Shown here: positions 1-6,732 of the stretch, piece by piece
Numbering within the stretch: position 1 is the stretch's first letter
Layout of the letters: the number at the start of each line of letters is the position of its first letter
Assembly: GCA_005773095.1 (NCBI GenBank)
Contig: SXHT01000251.1
Coordinates: forward strand, 1 to 9,879
Source of the DNA: Planctomycetaceae bacterium
GTDB taxonomy: Bacteria; Planctomycetota; Planctomycetia; Pirellulales; PALSA-1355
Reading direction: 5' to 3'
Length of the DNA stretch: 9,879 bases
The notes under the pieces: generated by a model
The model's input: only the letters and a program-made list of their open reading frames with translations
Database searches by the model: none
What the model was told of the DNA's origin: nothing
Position numbers and translations under genes: made by a program

Positions 1-90
1 CGTCAATTGGTATTGCCAGTGGCATAACACTTCCGGCGGACCTCCCTCGCAGGGCGATCAGCCGCCGTGGTAACCGTTCACGGGCCAGGA

Positions 91-110
91 CAGGGGGACG
101 GGCACATTTT
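91..110. repeat. Possible remnant of a dispersed intergenic repeat
   Basis: The stretch CAGGGGGACGGGCACATTTT lies in the non-coding DNA ahead of the uvrA-like gene. I remember close variants of this string as a frequently repeated intergenic motif in planctomycete-type genomes, often as one arm of a longer inverted element. Only one copy is visible here and no matching second arm lies nearby, so this is a recollection-based call and not something the window proves. The rest of 1-242 holds no gene I can support; a small ATGATG/CATCAT inverted repeat (194-199 / 210-215) sits about 28 bases before the next start codon. Confidence 0.25.
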
Positions 111-242
111 ACCGGGAACCACGTTGGACAACCTCCTGACCGAACGATGCGCCTCTTGCGGATTCGCCGGGAAAGACTGGCCTGCAGCGGGGTATGATGA
201 CGGGTTCGGCATCATTCCACCGGTCCATCCAGGGCGATCGGC

Positions 243-2852
243 GTGACAAAGCGGTTCATCATTTTGCGCGGCGTAGCGGTTCACAACCTGAAAGATGTGA
301 ACCTCGACATTCCCCACCGCAAGCTAGTCGTGCTGTGTGGGCTTTCGGGAAGTGGCAAGACGAGCCTGGCGCTGGACACACTCTATGCCGAGGGTCAGCG
401 GCGCTACATCGACAGCTTTTCGGCCTATGCTCGGCAGTTCTTGCAGCGGCTGGAGAAGCCCGAGGCGGATCGCATCGACGGAATTCCACCCGCCATCGCG
501 GTGACGCACAAGAACGCCAGCCGATCAAACCGCGCGACCGTCGGCACGGCAACCGAAGTCGCGGATTATTTGCGTCTGCTGTACGCCAGGATTGGCCAGG
601 TGGTTTGCGGTCAATGCGGCCGCGAAGTGCGGCAAGATACGCCGCAAAGCGCGGCCGATGCGGTGCAGAAGCTGCCGGAAGGCACACGGTATTTGATCGC
701 GTTTTCCCAGAGGCCTCCCCAAGGTCAAGAGTATCAAGGATTCTGGAACTCCTTGCGTGAAGACGGCTATCTGCGCGTGATCATCGACGGCAGCATTTGG
801 AATTTGACCGATGCGCTCCCCGCCAGGGTCGTCAGCGAGGCTGTGGATGTGATTGTGGATCGTCTGACGGTTAGCGCGACGTCGAAGGTGCGACTGCGAG
901 ACTCGCTGGAATCGGCGTTTCTTGCCGGTGACGGTCGCGCGCGCGTCTATGCCGAAACACCGGTTGATGCAACGAGCCTGACAGTGGAAATCGATGGTTG
1001 CGCCTGGCATCGCCGGGCGTTGAGTGCATCGCTTCGCTGCGAGGAGTGCGGCATCGAATACCCCCAACCCGAGCCGCGATTGTTCAGTTTTAACAGCCCC
1101 CTTGGCGCTTGTCCCGCGTGCAAGGGTTTGGGGAACGTCGTCGGCATCGACGAGGGTCCGGACGTTTCGAATCCCAACTTGCCCGGCCATTGGCGCAGCG
1201 ATCGCGTTTGCTCCGCGTGTCATGGCATGCGTTTGCGCCCCGAAGCGCTCGCCACGCTCGTCGGCGGCAAGAACATCGGCGAGCTATCTCGCATGCGCAT
1301 CCGCGATGTGATCGCCTGCTTACGATCGTTGTCGCTGCCGGAGTTCGCGCGCAGCATTGCGCGGATCATGCTCGAACAGATCGCCGCGCGGCTTGGTTAT
1401 CTGGAAATGGTCGGGCTCGGCTACCTGACGCTCGATCGCACGCTGCGAACCCTCAGCGGAGGCGAAGCGGCACGCGTTGCATTGACGTCCGCGCTGGGCT
1501 CAAGCCTCGTCAACATGCTCTATGTGCTCGACGAGCCTTCCGTCGGCCTGCATCCAGCGGACGTCGATCGACTCGTGAATTCGCTGCAGGCGCTGCGCAA
1601 TCGCGGTAACACGGTGATCGTCGTCGAGCACGAGGAGGCCATCCTCCGCGCGGCCGACCAGTTGATCGAGATCGGCCCCGCTGCGGGGGAGCGTGGCGGC
1701 CAGGTCGTCTTTCAAGGCTCGCTCGCGGAAATGCTCTCGAGCGAACACAGCCTGACCGGCGATTATCTCGCCGGGCGCCGTGGGATCGGCGCGAGCAACC
1801 ATCGCCGCGTGCCCAACCACGGCTGGATCCGCCTCGTGGGCGCTCGCGGTAACAATCTGAAGAACGTGACGGTCGAGTTTCCGCTGGGAGTGCTCTGTTT
1901 GGTCACCGGCGTCAGCGGTGCTGGCAAGAGCACGCTGATCGACGATACGCTCCATCCGGCGCTTTGCAAACGGATGAACAAGGCATCTCCCCAAGCGGCC
2001 GGCTACGACGACGTCTACGGTGATGGCCAGATTGAAGACGTGATCATGGTTGATCAATCGCCCATCGGCCGCTCGCCGCGCTCCAATCCCGTCACCTACA
2101 TCAAGGCTTTTGACGGCATCCGCGAGCTGTTTGCAGAAACCGTGGAAGCCCGCACACGCAATCTGGATGCGACGTATTTCAGCTTTAACGTCGAGAAGGG
2201 GCGCTGCACGGTCTGCGAAGGCAGCGGCTTTCAACAGATCGACATGCAGTTTCTGGCCGATGTGTTCATGAAATGCCCGCAATGCGCCGGCAAGCGCTAC
2301 CGGCCCGATGTGCTGGAAATCAAGTACCGCGGTCGCAATATCGCCGAGGTGCTCGATCTGACCGTCCGGGAAGCGTTTATCTTTTTTCGCGGCCGGCCTA
2401 AGTTGCAGGCGAGACTCAAAAGACTGATCGACGTGGGTCTCGACTATCTGCGACTCGGCCAACCCGCTAATACGCTCTCCGGCGGCGAATCGCAGCGGCT
2501 CAAGCTCGCCCTGCACATGGCTCAGAGCCGCAAGGGGCGGACACTGTTTCTGCTCGACGAACCTACAACCGGCTTGCACTTTCAAGACGTCGTGCAACTT
2601 CTGGATTGCTTCGACGCCCTGCTCGCGGTCGGCCACTCATTGATTATTGTGGAGCACAATCTACAACTAATGAAAGCCGCCGATTACCTGATCGATCTCG
2701 GCCCGGGCGCCGGCGACGAAGGGGGCGAGGTTGTTGCCGAAGGCACGCCGGAAGTAGTGGCCGCGGTGCGGGAATCGGTCACCGGCCGTTTTTTGGCAGA
2801 GGCGCTTAGTAGGTCCCGCGAGGTACCCTCTGGGCCGCGAGCGCAATCGTAG
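243..2852 (+). CDS. uvrA: UvrA-family excinuclease ABC subunit A, shortened insertion region
   Basis: This is a cytoplasmic DNA-damage recognition ATPase of nucleotide excision repair. In the family, a UvrA dimer scans DNA and loads UvrB. Both ABC modules are present. Walker A motifs are GLSGSGKTS (residues 33-41) and GVSGAGKST (556-564). Signature motifs LSGGE are at 404-408 and 745-749. Walker B motifs are YVLDEPS (427-433) and LFLLDEPTTG (768-777). Zinc-finger cysteine pairs are C266/C269 with C290/C293, and C655/C658 with C678/C681. Residues about 120-250 match the UvrB-binding domain, including REDGYLRVIIDG. The stretch between C293 and the next cysteine pair C323/C326 is only about 30 residues, against roughly 110 in standard UvrA. 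This accounts for the 869-residue length, against about 940. The GTG start fits the family N-terminus, with a weak AGGG upstream. The last 12 or so residues run past the usual end and stop inside an intergenic palindrome. It could be a UvrA paralogue and not the housekeeping copy. Confidence 0.93.
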   Translation: MTKRFIILRGVAVHNLKDVNLDIPHRKLVVLCGLSGSGKTSLALDTLYAEGQRRYIDSFSAYARQFLQRLEKPEADRIDGIPPAIAVTHKNASRSNRATVGTATEVADYLRLLYARIGQVVCGQCGREVRQDTPQSAADAVQKLPEGTRYLIAFSQRPPQGQEYQGFWNSLREDGYLRVIIDGSIWNLTDALPARVVSEAVDVIVDRLTVSATSKVRLRDSLESAFLAGDGRARVYAETPVDATSLTVEIDGCAWHRRALSASLRCEECGIEYPQPEPRLFSFNSPLGACPACKGLGNVVGIDEGPDVSNPNLPGHWRSDRVCSACHGMRLRPEALATLVGGKNIGELSRMRIRDVIACLRSLSLPEFARSIARIMLEQIAARLGYLEMVGLGYLTLDRTLRTLSGGEAARVALTSALGSSLVNMLYVLDEPSVGLHPADVDRLVNSLQALRNRGNTVIVVEHEEAILRAADQLIEIGPAAGERGGQVVFQGSLAEMLSSEHSLTGDYLAGRRGIGASNHRRVPNHGWIRLVGARGNNLKNVTVEFPLGVLCLVTGVSGAGKSTLIDDTLHPALCKRMNKASPQAAGYDDVYGDGQIEDVIMVDQSPIGRSPRSNPVTYIKAFDGIRELFAETVEARTRNLDATYFSFNVEKGRCTVCEGSGFQQIDMQFLADVFMKCPQCAGKRYRPDVLEIKYRGRNIAEVLDLTVREAFIFFRGRPKLQARLKRLIDVGLDYLRLGQPANTLSGGESQRLKLALHMAQSRKGRTLFLLDEPTTGLHFQDVVQLLDCFDALLAVGHSLIIVEHNLQLMKAADYLIDLGPGAGDEGGEVVAEGTPEVVAAVRESVTGRFLAEALSRSREVPSGPRAQS

Positions 2853-2880
2853 CAGGCACACTCCGTGTGCCGTAGCCTGC
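2848..2880. repeat. Palindromic intergenic element with TCC loop
   Basis: A perfect 7-bp inverted repeat, GGCACAC (2855-2861) and GTGTGCC (2865-2871), encloses the loop TCC. It follows the string CGTAG, whose TAG is the stop codon of the uvrA-like gene. An outer pairing GCAGGC (2852-2857) with GCCTGC (2875-2880) competes with the inner stem. There is no T-run after it, so it is not a typical intrinsic terminator, although it could still slow or end transcription. It shares its design with the element at 6871-6894. I recall this sequence type as a common planctomycete intergenic repeat, which is recollection and not shown here. Confidence 0.55.
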
Positions 2881-2903
2881 ATATTGCGTTTGCGTGAGCG
2901 AGC

Positions 2904-2909
2904 AAGGGA
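2904..2909 (+). promoter_or_regulatory. Ribosome binding site deciding a GTG start
   Basis: AAGGGA lies six bases before the GTG at 2916 and is the best Shine-Dalgarno match near this start. It supports GTG 2916 over later in-frame starts for the following gene. Confidence 0.55.
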
Positions 2910-2915
2910 AACCAA

Positions 2916-3797
2916 GTGACGAACTCATTCGACGATCAACTTGAAGTCTTCTTCGGCGAAGCCACGCCAACGAAGGCCCGCGTCTATGCCCGCCTGCCGC
3001 GTGGCAACTGGCCCGCGGAGGCAAGACTTCACGGCACGTTCAGCGGCCCAAGTTGCTGGTACGCTCAAACGCTTCCGACCACCTATCGGTTTGTCCATCG
3101 CGGCGTCGACGACACGCTGTTGGCCGAAGCCAACGTGCCTGACCCGTGTTTTTGGACGCCGCAATTGCCGTACTTGTACCAAATTGAGCTTCGGCTTCAG
3201 CGAGGCATTGAGGTACTTGCGCAAGCATCACAACCCTTCGGCATTCGTCCGCTCGGTGTACGAGGAAGAAACTTGGTTTATTCAGGCAAGCGATGCGTCC
3301 TCCGTGGAGCACTCGTCAAGAATGCAGTCTCTCTCAATGTCGAAGAATGGCACAGGGCAGAAGCGTCCATGCTGTTTGACAAGGCGCCGGCTGATAGTCT
3401 ATTAACCGAGGCAAGTCGTCTCGGCGTTCTGGTGATTGTTGGACCGGTCTACGACACACCAACCTTAAATAGACTCGCCCGTCATGCTGCCGTGGGATTG
3501 GCAATTCGTTCGATTCACACGGAGTCCGATCAATCATGGAGCTCGAGTGTGCCCAATCTTCTAATTGGCGGAATCGGCACGGAGAGTGTGGACATTCTCG
3601 CCCAAGAAACCAAGGTTGTGGTCACACCGTCGGATGATGGAGCGCGCATTGCGCGGCTTGCCAGCGTGTTCGAAGGACCGACAATTGTTATCCGCGGGCA
3701 AGAAGCGTTCGACAACCCAAGCCGAGTTCGAGAAATGTGCGATCAAATGCAGCGTGAGCTAGCGCCGTACGGCGACTTTGCTGGATACTTTGCGTAG
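2916..3797 (+). CDS. Unrecognised protein resembling a degenerate, shortened GH2 glycosidase
   Basis: The function is unknown. The 293-residue product has no signal peptide or membrane segment, so it is probably cytoplasmic. Its middle reads like the end of a GH2 sandwich domain. FWTPQLPYLYQIELRL (79-94) matches the usual W(S/T)P..PYLY pattern. FGIRPLGVRGRNLVYSGKR (108-126) followed by VLRGA (128-132) matches the FG.R ... F.LNGK ... LRG strand that leads into the GH2 catalytic barrel. LLTEASRLGVLVIV (162-175) resembles the barrel's 'aDelGllV' strand. The remaining 120 residues are far too short for a full barrel of about 300. IGGIGTES (217-224) and PTIVIRGQEA (255-264) faintly recall the acid/base and nucleophile segments, but the conserved Asn-Glu pair is not intact. 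A catalytically dead GH2 relative is my inference. The gene lies 63 bases after the uvrA-like gene and 44 before the E1-like gene on the same strand. By eye it is less GC-rich than its neighbours. Confidence 0.8.
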   Translation: MTNSFDDQLEVFFGEATPTKARVYARLPRGNWPAEARLHGTFSGPSCWYAQTLPTTYRFVHRGVDDTLLAEANVPDPCFWTPQLPYLYQIELRLQRGIEVLAQASQPFGIRPLGVRGRNLVYSGKRCVLRGALVKNAVSLNVEEWHRAEASMLFDKAPADSLLTEASRLGVLVIVGPVYDTPTLNRLARHAAVGLAIRSIHTESDQSWSSSVPNLLIGGIGTESVDILAQETKVVVTPSDDGARIARLASVFEGPTIVIRGQEAFDNPSRVREMCDQMQRELAPYGDFAGYFA

Positions 3798-3837
3798 TGC
3801 TTTAGTAAAAAAGTCGGGCGATTTCCGACGGCTAAAC

Positions 3838-3841
3838 GGAG
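3838..3841 (+). promoter_or_regulatory. GGAG directly touching the ATG of the E1-like gene
   Basis: GGAG abuts ATG 3842 with no spacer, closer than the usual 5-9 bases. The protein N-terminus (RYIRQQRYPPIGEDGQRKL) is the normal family start, so the start itself is not in doubt and this GGAG may not be a classical ribosome binding site. A small GTCGG/CCGAC hairpin (3813-3817 / 3825-3829) lies just before it. The same GGAG-ATG junction is seen at the ndk start. Confidence 0.3.
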
Positions 3842-4873
3842 ATGACTGATCTTTCCCGCTACATCCGACAACAGCGCTATCCGCCGATAGGCGAGGACGG
3901 CCAGCGGAAACTTGCTGCGTCGCGCGCACTGGTTGTCGGCTGCGGAGCGCTCGGCACCGTGATCGCCAACACGCTGGTCCGCGGCGGCGTGGGATTCACT
4001 CGAATTGTTGATCGCGATTTTGTCGAGCTGTCGAACTTGCAGCGGCAGGTGCTCTTTGATGAAGACGACATTGCCGCTGATTTGCCCAAGGCCGTCGCGG
4101 CGGCTAACAAGTTGCGGCGGATCAATAGCCAGGTCGAAATTGAATCCATCGTCGCCGACGTAACGCCGTCGAACGTGCTGGAACTTGTTCGCGACGTGCA
4201 GGTGATCGTCGACGGCACGGATAACTTCGAGACCCGTTATCTGCTTAACGACGTCTCCGTGCACGAAAACATTCCCTGGGTCTATGGTGGTTGCATCGGC
4301 GCGGAAGGCCAGTCCATGACGATTCTGCCCGGCGAAACTCCCTGCCTGCGCTGTTTGATGACCGATCCCCCGCCGCCAGGTTCAACGCCTACCTGTGACA
4401 CGGCAGGCGTGCTTGCACCGATTGTGAATGTCGTCGCCTCGATCGAGGCCATCGAGGCCATGAAAATCTTGAGCGGCAATCGATCGGCCATTAGCCGGTC
4501 GCTTACGGTGATCGATCTGTGGGAGAATCGCCTGCGGCTGATCAACATGAATAAGCTGCGTGACGAAGTCGATTGCGACTGCTGCAAAGATCGCAAGTTT
4601 CTCTGGCTTTCCGGCCAGCGAGCGAGCCAATCGGCCATACTTTGCGGTCGCCAGGCGGTGCAACTCAGCCCGCCCGGCGCCCTTGCGATGTCGCTTGATC
4701 AGATGGCTGAGAAACTCTCGGGCCTGGGAACGGTGACGCGCAACCGGTATCTGCTGCGGCTGGCCGTCGAGCATTACCTGATCACCCTGTTTCCCGACGG
4801 CCGCGCCATCGTCGGCGGAACGGATGACATCGCCGAAGCCCGGACGGTGTACGCAAGGTATTTCGGAGTCTAG
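3842..4873 (+). CDS. ThiF/MoeB/HesA-type E1-like adenylyltransferase
   Basis: Members of this family use ATP to adenylate the C-terminal glycine of a small ubiquitin-fold sulfur carrier (ThiS or MoaD type) for thiamine, molybdopterin or related sulfur transfer. Visible features are the nucleotide-binding loop GCGALG (33-38), acidic D57 and D59, the N65-L-Q-R68 segment that contacts ATP, and DGTDN (124-128). Zinc-type cysteine pairs are C168/C171 and C245/C248, and C185 sits in the position of the conserved family cysteine (PTCDTAGVLAP). The family core ends near residue 250. The remaining 90 residues form an extra C-terminal domain (CGRQAVQLSP at 268-277, LFPDGRAIVGGTDDI at 316-330), making 343 residues against about 250 for E. 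coli MoeB or ThiF. I recall similar extensions in planctomycete and Bacillus homologues. No ThiS or MoaD gene, rhodanese or thiamine gene is in view, so the carrier is unknown. ThiF and MoeB cannot be told apart here. Confidence 0.9.
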   Translation: MTDLSRYIRQQRYPPIGEDGQRKLAASRALVVGCGALGTVIANTLVRGGVGFTRIVDRDFVELSNLQRQVLFDEDDIAADLPKAVAAANKLRRINSQVEIESIVADVTPSNVLELVRDVQVIVDGTDNFETRYLLNDVSVHENIPWVYGGCIGAEGQSMTILPGETPCLRCLMTDPPPPGSTPTCDTAGVLAPIVNVVASIEAIEAMKILSGNRSAISRSLTVIDLWENRLRLINMNKLRDEVDCDCCKDRKFLWLSGQRASQSAILCGRQAVQLSPPGALAMSLDQMAEKLSGLGTVTRNRYLLRLAVEHYLITLFPDGRAIVGGTDDIAEARTVYARYFGV

Positions 4874-4952
4874 CCGGCATTGCTCGCCGCCATGGATTCG
4901 CGGATTTTCCACCGGCAATCCAGACGCTCACACTTCGAAGAGGGGATGGGGG

Positions 4953-4975
4953 AATCCCTGCTTGCAATCCCTGCT
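4953..4975. repeat. Ten-base tandem direct repeat
   Basis: AATCCCTGCT occurs at 4953-4962 and again at 4966-4975, a 13-base period. The second copy begins in the putative -35 box of the promoter for the downstream exported protein, so it may be a regulator-binding site. Chance duplication is also possible. Confidence 0.4.
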
Positions 4976-4989
4976 GCCGCGACTATCAT
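4962..4989 (+). promoter_or_regulatory. Sigma-70-like promoter for the exported Asp-box protein
   Basis: TTGCAA (4962-4967) is separated by 16 bases from TATCAT (4984-4989), matching four and five of six consensus positions. Initiation would fall near 4996, giving a leader of about 69 bases before ATG 5065. The remainder of the 191-base gap 4874-5064 shows no gene and no clear terminator. Confidence 0.35.
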
Positions 4990-5064
4990 TTATCGCGTGC
5001 TGCTTGCATTCGTTCCTCGGGCGTTATGGGGTGTGAGCGGTTATCAACCAACAGCAGAGTCACC

Positions 5065-6732
5065 ATGCGAATTCCCCCCATCGTGCTTGAGTTGCTGATT
5101 GCCCTGGGAATGGGCGGCCTTTTGGCAAGTGTCGCCGCAGCGCAGCCGGCCGTGACCAATCTCAGAATCGGCGATGGGGCGGGCTGGCATTTTACCAGCG
5201 GGCCGTGGAACGATACGGACGGCACGTTCACGCCGCCCGACCGGCGAAACTTGCACAGCCGCGCGTTCCTAACCACGGCGAGCTTCGCGGATTTCACGGC
5301 CGAGTTCGAGTTCAAGGGAAACTACCGTGAGCTTGGCAGCGGCGGCGCAGGGTTGGTGTTCCGCGCCAGCGATCCCACGCATTTCTATGCCATCTACTTT
5401 CCCTGGGGGGGCCAGCAACTGAGGGCCAAGCACTTGTGGGCCATCCTCGTCAAGGCGGATGGCGACGGCTATCTGCGAAGCCTCAAATCGGTCTGGGTTC
5501 CCGGCGTGCCCAGCGAGACCGACCGCTGGTACAAAATCCGGCTGGAAGCCAAGGGGCCGAAAATGGACGTCTGGGTGGACGGGCGCTTTGCCCTGTCGGT
5601 CACGGACGCGACCTACAAGAGCGGCGCGGCCGGCATGGTTGGTTACGGGTGGTATTACTTACGTAATATCAACCTGAGCGGCCCGCTGACGCCGATGAGC
5701 GCATGGGACACGAAGCAAGAGGTGCCCGTCCATAACTTCACGGTGGGCCTGGACAGCCAGTCCATGCCGAGCGGCTGCGTGGCCCCCAACGGCGATGTGC
5801 TGGTTGCCGGGGGACGCAAGCTCGTGCGGTCCAAGGACCACGGCCGCACCTGGAGCCAGCCGGAGACCCTTCCAGAAAAAATTGGCGGTGTGTCAGACTA
5901 TGGCAACACCATGTTTCGCACGGCCAAGGGGCGCCTGATCGTGCAAGCCTACCGCGACCGGGGGGAGATCAAGCAGCCGCTCCCGCAGATCAGCATTGCT
6001 GAGTCGGCCGACAACGGTGTCAGCTGGTCGGATCCGGTCCCTTGCACCGTGGCCGAGGGATGGCCGGACATTCCTGCCCCGCTGATACCCTACGGCCCGC
6101 TGGTGGAGACGGAGGATGGCACGCTCCTGCGATTCCTCTATGGAAGCACCAAGGAACCGTCAAAGTTCAGCAACGTGGTCACTTGGAGTTCTGTCCATTG
6201 CAAGGCCTACGCCATCCGTAGCACGGACGGCGGCAAGAGCTGGAGCGCACCAATCGAGCTGGACCAGCCGTCCTGGAACGGCGTCCCGCGCGGCTCGATC
6301 CCCGGCTCGCTTGATCTGACCGAGCCGACCGGCGTGGCCATCGGCAATCGCGTGGCGGTGTTGATCCGTCCCATTTACAGCGAGACCATGTGGCAATGCT
6401 GGTCCGAAAATGCGGGGGCCACCTGGGATGCGGCGGCGAGGAGCACGTTCCCCGGCTACGCACAATCCATGGTGCGGACCCAATCCGGGACGATTCTGGT
6501 CGCCCGCCGCTACCCACACTACTCGGTGAACCTCAGCCGCGATGGCGGCCTGAACTGGGACGACGGCACGATCATCGACTACGCTTTTTGGGCGATGGGC
6601 TGTGCGGTCGAGGTCGAGCCCGATGTTGTGCTCTTGACCTACATGAATGCCGAGCGAGACCAGCCCCTTCTGGCGCAATTGGTCCGGGTGACGAAGACCG
6701 GCATCGAGCCGGTCAAGAAATCAGGAGAATGA
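5065..6732 (+). CDS. Exported lectin-like/Asp-box (sialidase-fold) protein
   Basis: The product probably binds or cleaves glycans outside the cytoplasm. ATG 5065 is chosen because it begins a Sec signal peptide (MRIPPIVLELLIALGMGGLL, predicted cleavage after ASVAAA near residue 26); an in-frame start at 5026 would add 13 residues ahead of it. Residues about 27-210 form a concanavalin-like domain of the DUF1080/3-keto-disaccharide hydrolase type (AEFEFKGNYR, GAGLVFRASD, WYKIRLEAKG, DVWVDGRF). The rest is a beta-propeller with five Asp-box motifs of the form S-x-D-x-G-x-x-W: SKDHGRTW (256-263), SADNGVSW (314-321), STDGGKSW (386-393), SENAGATW (447-454, Asp replaced by Asn) and SRDGGLNW (491-498). 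Asp boxes mark sialidases and other BNR-repeat proteins. I did not find a clear sialidase FRIP arginine motif, so sialidase activity is not established. The length is 555 residues. Confidence 0.88.
   Translation: MRIPPIVLELLIALGMGGLLASVAAAQPAVTNLRIGDGAGWHFTSGPWNDTDGTFTPPDRRNLHSRAFLTTASFADFTAEFEFKGNYRELGSGGAGLVFRASDPTHFYAIYFPWGGQQLRAKHLWAILVKADGDGYLRSLKSVWVPGVPSETDRWYKIRLEAKGPKMDVWVDGRFALSVTDATYKSGAAGMVGYGWYYLRNINLSGPLTPMSAWDTKQEVPVHNFTVGLDSQSMPSGCVAPNGDVLVAGGRKLVRSKDHGRTWSQPETLPEKIGGVSDYGNTMFRTAKGRLIVQAYRDRGEIKQPLPQISIAESADNGVSWSDPVPCTVAEGWPDIPAPLIPYGPLVETEDGTLLRFLYGSTKEPSKFSNVVTWSSVHCKAYAIRSTDGGKSWSAPIELDQPSWNGVPRGSIPGSLDLTEPTGVAIGNRVAVLIRPIYSETMWQCWSENAGATWDAAARSTFPGYAQSMVRTQSGTILVARRYPHYSVNLSRDGGLNWDDGTIIDYAFWAMGCAVEVEPDVVLLTYMNAERDQPLLAQLVRVTKTGIEPVKKSGE

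Noticed and set aside
2..73. Open frame from the left edge ending in TAA at 71-73, rich in tryptophan, possibly the end of a gene
   Set aside because: Only 23 codons are visible and no family was recognised. Chance cannot be excluded.
78..317. Minus-strand 79-codon frame
   Set aside because: It overlaps the start of the uvrA-like gene, crosses the repeat-like motif and has no recognisable protein content.
1500..2636. Long (378-codon) minus-strand frame inside the uvrA-like gene
   Set aside because: It is antisense to strongly conserved UvrA ATPase sequence and is a by-product of GC-rich codon use.
3813..3829. GTCGG/CCGAC hairpin as a terminator between the GH2-like and E1-like genes
   Set aside because: A 5-bp stem without a following T-run. 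The gap is short and consistent with read-through.
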